64,000 bases of DNA. Source: Isoetes taiwanensis (taxonomy: Eukaryota; Streptophyta; Lycopodiopsida; Isoetales; Isoetaceae). Numbering within the stretch: position 1 is the first letter of the stretch; every line of letters starts with the position of its first letter. The stretch is taken from contig JAJEKV010000003.1 in NCBI GenBank assembly GCA_021234155.1, forward strand, positions 20,940,386-21,004,385, given 5' to 3'. The notes under the pieces were generated by a model, which ran no database searches, had not been told where the DNA came from, and saw nothing but the letters and a program-made list of their open reading frames with translations. The translations under genes and the position numbers were made by a program. This document shows, in pieces, positions 11,766-23,164 of this stretch.

Positions 11766-11962
11766 TAGGTTTCGGTTTCACCATCAAACATCGGAGACTC
11801 GAGTTTGGAGTTTTGCAGAGGGCTTTGAGCTTTAAAACAAAACCATCATGATACTTGCGCAATGTCGTGATCCACACTTTCATAATGCATATCATGTATC
11901 TAAATATAGAAAAATTCTTAGATGCAACTTCGGAAAAATAACATATAGATAGAATAGCATAC

Positions 11963-12025
11963 CTCCAGTAGTAACTTCGTATCATCTACACTTCCCTCTT
12001 CTTCAGTCACGCCCATGAAGCTCAG
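11963..12025 (-). pseudogene. H exon-like piece, copy 1 (damaged)
   Basis: Degraded copy of the 66-bp exon-like piece best seen at 17004-17069. Several bases differ or are missing (for example in the GACCTGGAAGAAGAG part), and the reading frame is lost. Confidence 0.5.
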
Positions 12026-12436
12026 CCTGCAACAAACTATGATACAATGTAAGAACCTGCAAAGCTAGAGATCACAATTGAGACTTTTAGAGAGATGAAA
12101 AGAAAGGCATGCAAGATAGAGATAAATGCGCATTGTTCCATCTAGGGGCTGCATTGTACAAAGCCCTAAAGTTTAATAATCATGATTCACTCATATTTAA
12201 AAACCGCAAAAGTATGATATAACAACCTTTCTTTCTACTACCGCTATTCTTTGGAGAGATAACTTAAAAGAAAGGAGGGAATACTTTTTCTCGCAGCAGG
12301 AGTTCTTCATCACTACAAACCTTATCCAATGAGAAAGAAGCATATCTAATCACGCAATTTCATATCTCCTTGGTACTCTCTACAATTCGTTGTGTAAAAA
12401 GCAAGCTCCAAAGCTTTTCCTTTGAAAATTGGAATT

Positions 12437-12952
12437 CTAGGCAGGACAAATCGAAATCCAAAGAATCAAGTTTTGGGTTGCCAAGGGCAAAGAAACTTTG
12501 CTAAAAGGACCCAAAGGGCCAAGCTGCCTAAATCTGGTACAAGAAAAGATGGAGGCTACAAGATTAGATGAAAGGAGAAACAATGGAGAGGTATTGGGCG
12601 GGAGTAGAGCTTTTAAAATGGCGGATGAGAATTGGCCGCGAAAAGAACGCAGCAAAAAGGCAAAAAATAAGGGAATGGCTCTAGCATAAAAAGGCCGAAC
12701 ATTGCTCTGGACAAAGTGGCAATGCAACCTTAGAACAACCGACACTATGCGTCGGCACACAAAACAACACCGAAGAAGGCTCAATCTTGGCAACAAATAT
12801 CGGAAGAATTGAATCTCCTCTGGAAGGAGGGATGGTCTGCCGAGGGTAAAACCGTAAGAGTTCAGGAGAGAGAGGAAAAGAAAACTACTTAAATGACGGT
12901 CTATAATAAGAGTTTTCACAACAAAATCAATCCAGTAGAGATGCTCAAGCAC
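12437..12952. other. H2 block, pyrimidine-rich on minus strand, copy 1
   Basis: A repeated block present eight times in the window. On the plus strand an open frame with KLQSFSFENWNS-like and LVQEKMEATRLDERRNNGEVL wording is present in most copies. On the minus strand the same DNA is CT-rich, with TTTTCTTGTACCAG resembling a splice acceptor, and here an unusual 171-codon minus frame spans the block. I recognise no family in either strand and cannot decide which, if any, is coding. Confidence 0.4.
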
Positions 12953-12959
12953 ACACTAC

Positions 12960-13221
12960 ATTTTGCTTTTATTATTATACTAGAAAAAGTGCCGGGTTCT
13001 TTTCGCTTTTAAATCGGGATTAAATTCCAAAATTGGTAGGGTTATGGTTGATAGCATCTAGTTGGACATATATGGTCGTTCCTTAGTTGGGCATAAAATG
13101 CTTTATTTAGTGGACATTTATGGTCGCTTAGTTAGTTGGGCATAAAATGTATTATTTATTGAGGTTAAACTTTGAATACAACTTATATAGTTTTTTGAAT
13201 GTTCATATCAATCATTTCATC
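12960..13221. other. Hairpin block and linker, copy 1
   Basis: It starts near ATTATTATACTAGAAAAAGTGCC; the hairpin visible at 45191-45207 is damaged here (GCCGGGTTCTTTTC). Then follows a linker with two GTTGGGCATAAAATG repeats (about 13087 and 13136). Confidence 0.5.
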
Positions 13222-13925
13222 ATGGGGTTAAATTTTGTGTGTCGAACTTCTATTGTCTCACAAGGCTCTCATATTTAATTAGTTCTTGTTAGAACTCTGG
13301 CACTTTGTCCATAGTGAGTTCCACTCTTATCATAGAACATCGTCATTTTCATATATTCAATTGCAATCACTGAAGGTCGGCATTTTGGCAATGATTTCTT
13401 ATCGATGGCAGTCTAGGTTTTTGTTGTTCTTTTCTGCATCTAATCTAATGTTTATAATACAATAATGGTGTTTCCTTAGTGGGTGTGACATGTTGATGAA
13501 ATTTTTACCTTTTGACCTACAAATGCTCTCTGGATTTGTAACTCTTCCCTTGAGACTTGATCTGATGAATTTTGGGTGTTGAGTTGTGAGGGTTTGAAGA
13601 AGTTCTCTAATATCAACTCTTCAAGAACAAAATTAAACATAGTCTTAAACAGAATCTCCATAGCTATAGCTTGTTTTGGTAGAAAAGGTAAGAAATAAAG
13701 GTTATTTTTTAAATTGCTTGCAGCCACTCTATATTGACATGCATATATCATGAAACCATTAACATGAAGTTTTAAAGGTAGATGATCATTGAAATCAATT
13801 CAAAACGCTTTTAAATGGATGTAATTTGTTTAGTTTTTGTATTTGTGGGAGCGGTGAGCGTCTACATTCTAGAGAAGATGTTTGAAGCTTTTTTAATGTA
13901 AATCAAATTTTTAATATAAAGCTGT
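13222..13925 (-). repeat. G block without GC cluster, copy 1, with 91-codon ORF
   Basis: Shortened G block starting CATGGGGTTAAATTT. The minus ORF at 13476-13751 contains FLPFLPKQAIAMEILFKTMF, NFVLEELILENFFK and REELQIQRAFVGQK; the sequence just after VGQK is GTAAAA, a possible splice donor. Variants of this ORF recur at 20430-20627, 43534-43791, 45671-45928, 52655-52945 and 57937-58206. Two versions exist, GAGGGTTTGAAG and GAGTTTGAAG, which put the C-terminal half in different frames. No family recognised. Confidence 0.5.
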
Positions 13926-13929
13926 CGGT

Positions 13930-14500
13930 TTCACCATTATGTCAAAAAATAACCTTCATATGAGCATCTTTGTTTCTCTAGTTGAGCAAAAAAGTTATAT
14001 TCTTTAGAAATTGTCGCTCAACGTTATGACAAGTGGCATCAATGTATGATGCATGCTGTTAGATGAGTTCAAAAACTTACATTTAATTTTTTTGCTCAAA
14101 TTACTTGTCACATGTATTGGTACGTTGAATGTCTTTTATTACAAATCATCAAGTTGGGTGTCGATGCAGACTGCTTCAGATAAGGCTCAAGGCTTCAAGA
14201 CTTCTTGCTATCACTGCTTGTCACTTGTATTTATATGTTGAATGTCTTTTGTTATAAATCATCAAGTCAGATGCTGATGCAGACTGCTAGGAGCAAAGGC
14301 TTCTTGCTTGCTTATTCCTTGGATTTTGGCAAACAATGGATAAATGTTACATTTTCTCGTGACCTCACTCATTTCTGCAATCAGTCCCTATAGTGACATA
14401 GTCTGCTGTTTATTGTGGTAAAGAATAACGTGAAAAGGGAAATGCCAATCCAGATAAAACTGACAAAATAATAACAAAAATTTGCATTTCACTGTAGTTC
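13930..14500 (+). repeat. M block with 113-bp tandem duplication, copy 1
   Basis: CTTGTCACATGTATTGG at about 14104 and CTTGTCACTTGTATTTA at about 14217 start two diverged copies of a 113-bp unit. Each contains GTTGAATGTCTTT, AAATCATCAAGT and GATGCAGACTGCT (the last damaged in the second unit). Short open frames (HMYWYVECLLLQ-like) run through them; coding status is unknown. Confidence 0.7.
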
Positions 14501-14950
14501 CACGTTCTGGCTCCATTTCTTGACTTTGTCAACCTCCTGCAACCAAAATTAAGGCATAAACGTGTTGAACAACAAAATCCTTTTTGAAAGAGACTAATGG
14601 CAGAGACAAGAACCTAAACATACAGTGTGCAAGCATATACTATATCGATACGTGAATATTGCCTCGAGCACAAAAAGTCCATGGCATATACCTAGTAAGG
14701 CCTTGAAGGCATGGTTGGAACCGATGCAGTGCCACACAGACTTCACCCAAGATTGGCATTTCAACCCATCAATGTTCTGATTAGTATCCATCTTATATCT
14801 TAATCCGCAAGATCCAAGAACCAAGTTTTTAATGGCAAGCAATAGGATAACAAATTCGGCTCAAACAATCCAGCATGTGAAAGACTTAAATTCCTCAAAT
14901 ATTTTTCAAAGTGCATTTGGACAATGTTAGACAATGACAATGTTAAAAAT

Positions 14951-15132
14951 GTGCAACAACAATATTACCCTGGTTTTGTATAACACGCATGTTGATATTG
15001 GAGCTTGAAAATTGAACTCATAAAAGAAAAGCACATGGGATAGATATAAGTACCATTGTGGGTGAGAGAGCAGGCAATTTGAGAACATGGCATACAGGAG
15101 GCAAGCCTTTGAGACCAAAATAGAGCTCCAGA
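14951..15132 (-). pseudogene. Pyruvate dehydrogenase E2-like lipoyl exon fragment, copy 1
   Basis: Minus-strand piece 15132-15054 (79 bp) is preceded by TTACAG and followed by GTACTT, so it looks like an exon. Its frame reads GLPPVCHVLKLPALSPTM. In dihydrolipoamide acetyltransferase (E2 of the pyruvate dehydrogenase complex) the lipoyl domain begins with LPPH..(M/L)P(A/S)LSPTM, so the match covers the family's signature start. About 75 bp further on, a minus frame reads QGNIVVAH, similar to the TQGNIAKW continuation, before a stop. The lipoyl-lysine region (ETDKA) is absent, so this is a captured or decayed fragment, not a working E2. Copies: 29285-29360, 47237-47315, about 59500-59578. Confidence 0.55.
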
Positions 15133-15673
15133 CTGTAAATTACAATCTACAATGCTTTGCTCCAAACACATGCAGAACCAATAGTGTATTTCAAAATGCA
15201 TGAACCACCTTGCTTTGTGATAAACCTGATACAAGACCAGACACGAAAGGAATCAAAAAGTTTTCTGTCAAGGACAGAGAGGATAGTAAAAATGCAGAAA
15301 GAGCTCTATGTGGAACAGGTTGGTATTAGTACTCAAACTTCAACTATCCCATTGATCAGCTTGCCTAGTATGCCTGCTATCTTGGAATAAGAATAAGAAG
15401 ACAGATAACATGAGATAAGGTGATGGATCTTAAAAGGTACTCTGTCAATGCCTATTTACCTTAGTTTAATTTGCACAGGAAGAAATACACATTAAAACGG
15501 TAATGACCTGGCTTTTTAACCACTCTCAAAGTCAAGCTGGAGACATTATTCCCCTCTTACCCTTTCTTCACTATTAGATGCTAATTCCACATCAAATAGA
15601 GAAGAGCTTTAGCCGTGCTCTAAGTTGGGCAGAGAATTGACCAAATTGGAAAACTTCGATTTTAAATACATAC

Positions 15674-15810
15674 CTTTAACAGTAAGACCAATAAGCATTG
15701 GAAGATAATCTTCTACCGCCAAATTTGGAAGAGCAAATACTTCAAACTCTTTCCCTTCCGATAGTGGCTTTGTTTGGTACTTAAAAAAGGCATCGTATAG
15801 AACCTAGAAC
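15674..15810 (-). pseudogene. SF3B2-like exon fragment, copy 1
   Basis: Copy of the 130-bp exon-like piece described at 47854-47983, with DAFFKYQTKP followed by EGKEFE. The acceptor side carries a 7-bp duplication (AACCTAGAACCTGCAA) not present in the second superunit. The donor (GTATGT after AAAG) is present. Confidence 0.5.
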
Positions 15811-17003
15811 CTGCAAAAATATGTGATTATGACACATTGAGTAACGGGTTTGCAGTTTTAGATATGAATATGTTTTCTTATTATCACCTTTAATCAATGT
15901 CCACTTTGCTGCATTTTTTCATTCCCAGCGGCATATTTAACTTGTCGTTTTCTCTCCCCTAAGTTCTTCACAACCTGATAGCAATTGCCTGCAGACGTCA
16001 TTCATTTTACCACAGATGAAATTAGCACTTCAACTTACATTCATTACAAATACTGAGAGCTTTATGATATTGGTTACAGGACAACTCAATATTTTATAAA
16101 TATATCATGGTGAATTGTTCTTTCCAGTTAATATATATTTATTTCACACGTCCTGCCTGTGCTAAGCCAAAAAAGGTGCCAAGCAAAAGCCTGCCAAGAG
16201 GCCTTATTTCAGATACAATAATTGCTATCGCATAGGCACTTATAATAAGCATGGACAAATGCAGATTATTGCGCTGCCAAATTCGCTTCTTTTCATTTCG
16301 TTAATCAATTTAGCAGAAACAATGCGAGGAAAATTGTGAGGGAGATTTCATGGCAACGTCTATGGCAAAATGGCAATCAAAATTTGATTCTTTATCACTA
16401 TCATGCATTCTTTGCAAGCTTTCTCACCTGAGGAAGGACATCAATATCAGTGAAAGGGTGAAGGAGATATAGAACTATCATCTGGCAACCGAAATAATGT
16501 CAGCAGCATGAAACACATTCTCAACGATGCAATATCCACTTCCTGTAGTTAAGCAGACAATATAGATGAATTTCAATTTAAACCAAAAGGAAAATCCTGT
16601 CTACCTGCGAAAACATGTTTACATAAAAGGTAACCTGCGGGAAGCATGCCCTGCGCCAGAAGAGGCAACAACCCTCTGCACAAAATCCGATATTCAGATG
16701 ACCTTGTTGATGAGGGAATCGGGCATCACATTGAACCTTCATATTCTCCAAGGCTGCCTAATGTTCTGAGGTAAAAACTCTAGAATGAAATGGTCGATGC
16801 CAGCATACATTTGGTATTTTTTTCCATCAAACATCGGAGCTCAGAGTTTGGAGTTTTTGCAGGCTTCGAGCTTTAAAACAAAACCATCATGATAGTTGCA
16901 CAGGTCGTGATCCACACTTTCATAATGCATATCATGTATCTAAATATAGAAAAATTCTTAGATGCAACTTCCAGAAAAATAACATATAGATAGAATAGCA
17001 TAC

Positions 17004-17069
17004 CTCCATCAGTAACTCTGGATCATCTACACTTCCCTCTTCTTCCAGGTCACGTCCATGAAGCTCCAG
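17004..17069 (-). pseudogene. H exon-like piece, copy 2 (intact)
   Basis: A 66-bp minus piece encoding LELHGRDLEEEGSVDDPELL plus ME. It is preceded by TTGCAG and followed by GTATGC, i.e. both consensus splice sites are present and the length is a multiple of three. The acidic composition suggests a linker; no family recognised. Identical or near-identical intact copies are at 44161-44226, 49177-49242 and 53315-53380. Confidence 0.6.
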
Positions 17070-17399
17070 CTGCAACAAACTATGATACAATGTAAGAACT
17101 GCAAAGCTAGAGATCACAATTGAGACTTTTAGAGAGATGAAAAGAAAGGCATGCAAGATAGAGATAAATGCCTGCATTGTTCCATCTAGGGCTGCATTGT
17201 ACAAAGCCCTAAAGTTTAATAATCATGATTCACTCATATTTAAAACTGCAAAGTATGATATAACAACCTTTCTTTCTACTACTGCTATTGCTGGAGAGAT
17301 AACTTAAAAGAAAGGAGGGAATACTTTTTCTGCAGCAGGAGTTCTTCATCACTACAAACCTTATCCAATGAGAAAGAAGCATATCTAATCACGCAATTT

Positions 17400-17702
17400 C
17401 ATATCTCCCTTGGTACTCTCTACAATTCGTTGTGTCTAAGCAGCTCCAAAGCTTTTCCTTTGAAAATTGGAATTCTAGGCACCGGACAAATCGAAATCCA
17501 GCAATCAAGTTTTGGGTTGCCAAGGGCAAAGAAACTTTGCTAAAAAGGACCCAAAGGGCCAAGCGGCTAAATCTGGTACAAGAAAAGATGGAGGCTACAA
17601 GATTAGATGAAAGGAGAAACAATGGAGAGGTACTGTGGGGCGGGAGTAGAGCTTTTTATAAGGCAGATGAGAATCGACACAGAAAAGAACGCTTAAGCAA
17701 AA
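17400..17702. other. H2 block, copy 2
   Basis: Plus frame at 17432-17710 (92 codons) contains FENWNSRHRTNRNPAIKFWV, then LVQEKMEATRLDERRNNGEVL-like wording. It is directly joined to the F module at 17703. The minus strand offers a 77-codon frame (17389-17622). Coding strand undecided. Confidence 0.4.
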
Positions 17703-18240
17703 GGCAATAACTTCCTTACCCCCATATTTTATTTTCCTCAGATTAATCTGTGTTTCCAATGGTGGCTCACAGACAAAGGCCAAACCTGCATGATTTCAGC
17801 AGTGACCTATTGAATGCCTTAAAAGATCAAGGTAAGAATAAAGTCACATTCTAAATTTCCCTAGTCCTTGTTTTTGACCACATAGGTTATACGGATAAAC
17901 GATTTACCTCCATATTTGTTGATCCTTTTCAAAATTCTGCTGCATCAGAGTCATGGGTAGCGAGATAAAGCTTTGCATCTTCCAAAAACGCTGAAAACTT
18001 GATTCGCATTAAGTGGCCAATTCTCAAGCTGCTTGGATAACCTTTCTTCTACCATGGCATTTAAGCGAGTCGATAGGTCTCTCATCACCATACTTTGGAA
18101 ATACTCGGGTTTCAAAAGCTACTAACGTTAGCGGCATATTCAAAGTCACTTACAAATTACAAATAAGTTGGAATATAAATGATCAACCGAGGTCCTTGAC
18201 TTGAACATACTTGTGTCAAAGGTGTCAAATTACACACTAT
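17703..18240 (-). pseudogene. F-module leader with exon-like ORF, copy 2
   Basis: Same leader as 8628-9240 but without the 60-bp internal duplication. The minus frame equivalent to MPLTLVALKPEYF is interrupted. Family unknown. Confidence 0.45.
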
Positions 18241-18734
18241 CTCAAAATTTGAAGATATCATTACTTTTATAGTTGAAGGCACGGGCAAGGCAAGGCATGC
18301 TCGAGGTATAGTAAAAGCACAATAGTAGGGTAAGGTATATGCACTTTATTACGGTTGCACAAAGCGAAACGTTTCTGAGCACAGATACTTCCGCCATGCA
18401 GTATTTTAAATTATATAAATGAAAAGCATTGGAATGCAAAACACATCTTTAATAATCACCTAGAAAGGTAAAAAGACATTTTAATATATCTTCTTCATCC
18501 TTCTGAAGGCCCATAAAAATAAATGTTCTGTGGTGCACAAGAACTTGCATCTACACACCAGCTATTCTTTGGTACCAGACAAATGAAAACTTCCCCAGCA
18601 TAATTTGCAGATTCTAGAATTTAAGGTTATATATTAAAAGTCTGATAATGAAAGGCAAGTTTACAGTTAGCACTCTGCCATGTTATGCATCCCAATGAAA
18701 AGCACATTTTCCATTGGGCCTTTTCAATTCCTGT

Positions 18735-19548
18735 TTAAGAAACGGAAAGGAGAAGTTTTTCATAGGCTATACTTTCCACAGTTATCTTGGACTCTGGAAT
18801 GAGAACGTATTTTCTTTATCCTCCTCAAGATAAAACCAACAATATCTTCTGTGGGTTCAAGACGGGACACCCTGCCAAATAAAGCTCCTTCTCAGACCCA
18901 ATCTCATATCACGATAATTTTCCAACAGATTCTGGTATAAAAACTTCCTTCTTTGACCAAGAACTTGTATCAACATGGTAGCGCCATATCCAGTTCTTCT
19001 TTGGCCCTTCGTCTAAAAATAAAATGTAACCATAGTGCATAATGAGCCTCCGTTGCGTGGACCTAAATTAAGCTGCACTGGCTCACTGATACTCCACTTT
19101 TCGACGTGTGAGAGGTAGACTACAAGTCGAATTAAGGGAAAAGGATGCATGGCAGTACAAAGGGCAACATAATAATTTCTATCTGGAAAATACATGAACC
19201 GCACTTCTATGACGGAGCTAAAGACATTGGGAGGACTCAAGGTATCAACAATTCCTTTACCCATCACAACCAATTTTTTCCGTTTGTGCTCGTAACTGCA
19301 TCTTACATCTTCAAATGAATCATCGACGTCAGACAATACCTGTATCCTCTTTCTCTTACGCAATTTGAAACTAACTTGACTCATAAACGGATGATACTTT
19401 CCTGAGAGTCGGCTTTGCCAAAAGATTTGGAAGAAATGTAACGATACCGGTGCTTGGACGTAGCTGAAAACCGCGCCAGATCGCATAAATCCGGCACCTG
19501 AAGCAGGACCTTCTCTATAAACCCGTCGGGGAGATTAGGGTTCGACAT
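18735..19548 (-). pseudogene. F-box-like gene, copy 2 (frameshifted)
   Basis: Start ATG at 19546-19548, stop at 18735-18737. It is 814 bp against 819 in the intact copy, so the frame is lost. The central frame at 19013-19486 is clean (SGKYHPFMSQVSFKLRKRKR to SLCTMVTFYF) and nearly identical to the intact protein. The N-terminal F-box is split around 19430-19500. Upstream, the promoter-like segment is duplicated (about 19571 and 19684). Confidence 0.75.
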
Positions 19549-19819
19549 ACTCACGACCGCTTCTGCCCCTCAATGCTCATAATATAATATAAGCGCCTTT
19601 TTCGGAAAAGGTCGAACAGCAAAAAAGGTTTTGGGAAAAGCTTTTTTTTTTTTTGGACAAAATCCATCATAATTCAGACGAAATATAATATAAGCGCCTT
19701 TTTCGGAAAGGTCGAACAGCAAAAAGGTTTTGGGAAAAGCTTTTTTTTTTTTTGGAAATCCATCATAATTAGGGCGAAATGAAATCCGGGACACCTGCGT
19801 TTATATACACACCGCCGTC

Positions 19820-20065
19820 GGGTCCACGTTGAATAAGCCCGGAATGGTGGGTTTTAGGGCATTATCTGGGTCGCGTGTAAATCACAATTTCGCCAGGGCA
19901 CACATGTCAAAACGCAGACCCGGTATCGCGTGGCCTTATCGAGGCCGGTATCTGATCAAATCAGCATACCGTACGCAGATATACGAGGGCGATCTGAGGC
20001 GTCTTCACGGCTATAAATTGGCGTATACCGAGGCGGTACACGACCACACCCACAAACAAGTTAGA
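19820..20065. repeat. CpG-rich palindromic GTATACC cluster, copy 2
   Basis: Degraded relative to copy 4: GCGTATACCGAGGCGGTACACG at about 20021-20042 preserves the palindromic pair. The surrounding AGATCAAATGGATGGCGG marks the start of the next G block. Confidence 0.6.
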
Positions 20066-20905
20066 TCAAATGGATGGCGGATGGCCACATGTGGTTTTTA
20101 AAGCGGTTGGCGCAAAATCTGGCGATCATTTTTTTAGGGTTTTCATGTTCGTTGATTACGGGTTTGTTTGTTTGGCTTGCCTTAGATTTAAAATCGGTTG
20201 GATGAAACGGTCGTGGGGCATCATGGGGTTAAATTTTAGTGTCGACTTCTATTGTCTACATAAAGGCTCTCATATTTAATTAGTTCTTGTTAGAACTCGG
20301 CACTTTTGTCCATAGTGAGTTCCACTCTTATCATAGAACATCGTCATTTCATATATTCAATTGCAACTTGAAGGTCGGCATTTTGGCAATGATTTCTTAT
20401 CGATGGCGAGTCTAGGTTTTGTTGTTCTTTTACGCATCTAATCTAATGTTTATAATACAATAATGGTGTTTCCTTACATGTTGATGAAATTTTACCTTTT
20501 GACCTACAAATGCTCTCTCTCGATTTGTAACTCTTCCTTGAGACTTGATCGATGAATTTTGGGTGTTGAGTTGTGAGGGTTTGAAGAAGTTCTCTAATAT
20601 CAACTCTTCAAGAACAAAATTAAACATAGTCTTAGAAATCTCCCATAGCTATAGCTTGTTTTGGTAGAAAGGTAAGAAATAAAGGTTATTTTTAAATTGC
20701 TTGCAGCCGACTCTATATTGACATGCATATATCATGAAACCATTAACATGAAGTTTCAAAGGTAGATGATCATTGAAATCAATTCAAAAATGCTTTTAAA
20801 TGGATGTAATTTGTTTAGTTTTTTGTATTTGTGGGGCGGTGAGCGTCTTCATTCTAGAGAAGATGTTTGAAGCTTTTTAATGTAAATCAAATTTTAATAT
20901 AAAGT
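20062..20905. repeat. G block, copy 2
   Basis: Contains the minus ORF remnant at 20430-20627 (NFVLEELILENFFK followed by PSQLNTQNSS). Ends at TTTTAATATAAAG, directly followed by the M block rather than H. Confidence 0.65.
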
Positions 20906-20919
20906 CATGGGTTTCACCA

Positions 20920-21480
20920 TTATGTCAAAAAAATAACCTTCATATGAGCATCTTTGTTTCTCTAGTTGAGCCAAAAAGTTATATTCTTTAGAAATTAAAG
21001 CTCAACGTTATGATGTTTGGCATCAATGTATGATGCATCTTTGTTAGATGAGTTCAAAAAACTTACATTTAATTTTCTTTGCTCAAATTACTTGTCACAT
21101 GTATTGGTACGTTGAATGTCTTTTATTACAAATCATCAAGTTGGGTGTCGCAGATCGGCTTGAGATAAGGCTCAAGGCTTCAAGACTTCTTGCTATCACC
21201 GCTTGTCACTTGTATTTATATGTTGAATGTCTTTGTTATAAATCATCAAGTCGGATCGTCTGAGGCCCCGCACAAAGGCTTCTTGCTTGCTTATTCCTTG
21301 GATTTTGGCAAACAATGGATAAATGTTACATTTTTCGTGACCTCACTCATTTTCGCAATCGGTCCCCATAGTGACATAGTCTGTTTTTTATTGTGGTAAA
21401 GAATAGCGTGAAAAGGGAAATGCCAATCCGGATAAAAGCCCGACAAAATAATAACAAAATTTGTATTTCCTTTGTAGTTC
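20920..21480 (+). repeat. M block, copy 2 (tandem duplication eroded)
   Basis: Both halves of the 113-bp duplication are visible (about 21090 and 21202), but the GATGCAGACTGC parts are altered to GCAGATCGGC and CGGATCGTC. It leads straight into an F-box fragment at about 21498 instead of the X module. Confidence 0.6.
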
Positions 21481-21497
21481 CACGTTTACATTAGGTT

Positions 21498-21860
21498 CAA
21501 GAACGGGACACCACGCCAAATAAAGCTCCTTCTCGGACCAATCTCATGTGCGATAATTTTCCAACGGATTACGGTATAAAAACTTCCTTCTTTGACCAAG
21601 AACTTGTATCAAGGGTAGCGCCATATCCGGTTCTTCTTTCGCCATATCAGTTGAATTAAGGGAAAAGGATGCATGGCGAGTTCAAGGGCAACATAATAAT
21701 TTCTATGGAAAATACATCAACCGCACTTCTATGGCCGGAGCTAAAGACATTGGGAGGACTCAAAGGTATCAACAATTCCTTTACCCATCACAACCAATTT
21801 TTTTAGTTTTGTGCTCAGTAGCGCATCTTACATCTTCAAATGAATCATCGACTATAAAAG
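21498..21860 (-). pseudogene. F-box gene internal fragment, breakpoint copy 1
   Basis: Matches the C-terminal and middle part of the F-box gene, from GGTTCAAGAACGGGACACC to the AATGAATCATCGA region, with an internal deletion of the KWSISEP-containing section. Both ends are recombination junctions: M block on the left, GC cluster on the right (at GATTATAAGC). Confidence 0.7.
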
Positions 21861-21869
21861 CGAATTCGA

Positions 21870-22975
21870 TTATAAGCGAGGAATAAATTAAACTTTTAGG
21901 GCGGCGTATATCAGGTCGTGTAAAGAATATCACCGGGGCGGTATACTAACACCACGGGCCCGGTATCACATTGGCCTTATGAGGGCTTTATCTCACGATC
22001 AAATCGCGACCAGTGGCAGCACATAATCCCGAGGCGGTATCTGAGGCGTCTTCGCGTGGCCTATAAATTAGCGTATACGGGGCGGTATCGACCGCGGCCC
22101 GCGAACGCAGATTAGATCAAATGGATGACGGATGGCCCATGTGGTTTTTAAGCGATTTATGCGCCAAAATCACCAGCCCGTCAATTTTTAGAGGTTTTTC
22201 ATGTTAGTTTGATTACCGGGTTTGTTTTTAGGCTTGCCTTAGATTTAAAATCGGTTGGATGAAGCGGTCGTGGGGCATCATGGGGTTAAATTTGTGTGGA
22301 GGCTTCTATTGTCTCGTAAGGCTCTCATATTTAATTAGTTCTTGTTAGAACTACGGCACTTTGTCCATAGTGAGTTCCACTCTTATCATAGAACATCGTC
22401 ATTTTCATATATTCAATTGCAATCGGAAGGTGAAACGGCATTTTGGCAATGATTTCTTATCGATGGCGATCCTAGGTTTTTGTTGTTCTTTTCTGCATCT
22501 AATCTAATGTTTATAATACAATAATGGTGTTTCCTTACATGTTGATGAAATTTTTACCTTTTGACCTACAAATGCTCTCTGGATTTGTAACTCTTCTATG
22601 AGACTTGATCGATGAATTTTGGGTGTTGAGTTGTGAGTTTGAAGAACTTCTCTAATATCAACTCTTCAAGAACAAAAATTAAACATAGTCTTGAGAATCT
22701 CCCACTTAGCTATAGCTTGTTTTGGTAGAAAAGGTAAGAAATAAAGGTTATTTTTTAAATTGCTCAAGCAGCCGGCTCTATATTGACATGCATATATCAT
22801 GAAAACCAAGATTAACATGAAGTTTCAAAGGTAGATGATCATTGAAATCAATTCAAAAGCTTTTAAATGGATGTAATTTGTTTAGTTTTGTATTTGTGGG
22901 AGGCGGTGGCGTCTACATTCTAGAGAAGATGTTTGAAGCTTTTTAATGTAAATCAAATTTTAATATAAAGTCAGT
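21870..22975. repeat. GC cluster plus G block, extra copy
   Basis: An additional GC/G pair only 2.05 kb after copy 2; the equivalent pair is missing from the second superunit. GCGTATACGGGGCGGTATCG is visible at about 22070-22090. It runs into H at about 22980. Confidence 0.65.
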
Positions 22976-23164
22976 TTTCACCATCAAACATCGAAGCTTC
23001 GAGGAGTTTGGAGTTTTTTTGCAGGCTTTGAGCTTTAAAACAAACCATCATGATACTTGCAATTGTCGTGATCCACACTTTCATAATGCATATCATGTAT
23101 CTAAATATAGAAAATTCTTAGATGCAACTTCTTAAAAAAATAACATATAGATAGAATAGCATAC

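Larger units (their letters stand above)
14500..16800 (-). other. X module, copy 1: exon-like fragments in AT-rich DNA
   Basis: About 2.3 kb present four times. Besides the E2-like and SF3B2-like pieces, minus-strand frames that could be short exons are a segment near 15930-15990 (NCYQVVKNLGERKRQVKYAA, preceded by CTGCAG), one near 16440-16500 (LLHPFTDIDVLPQ, followed by GTGAG) and one near 16640-16760 (AALENMKVQCDARFPHQQ). None of these last three has a family I can name. No continuous gene can be assembled by eye. Confidence 0.45.

Noticed and set aside
12437-12952. 171-codon minus ORF as a gene
   Set aside because: Equivalent copies do not keep this frame; it arises from indels in copy 1 and has no recognisable motif.
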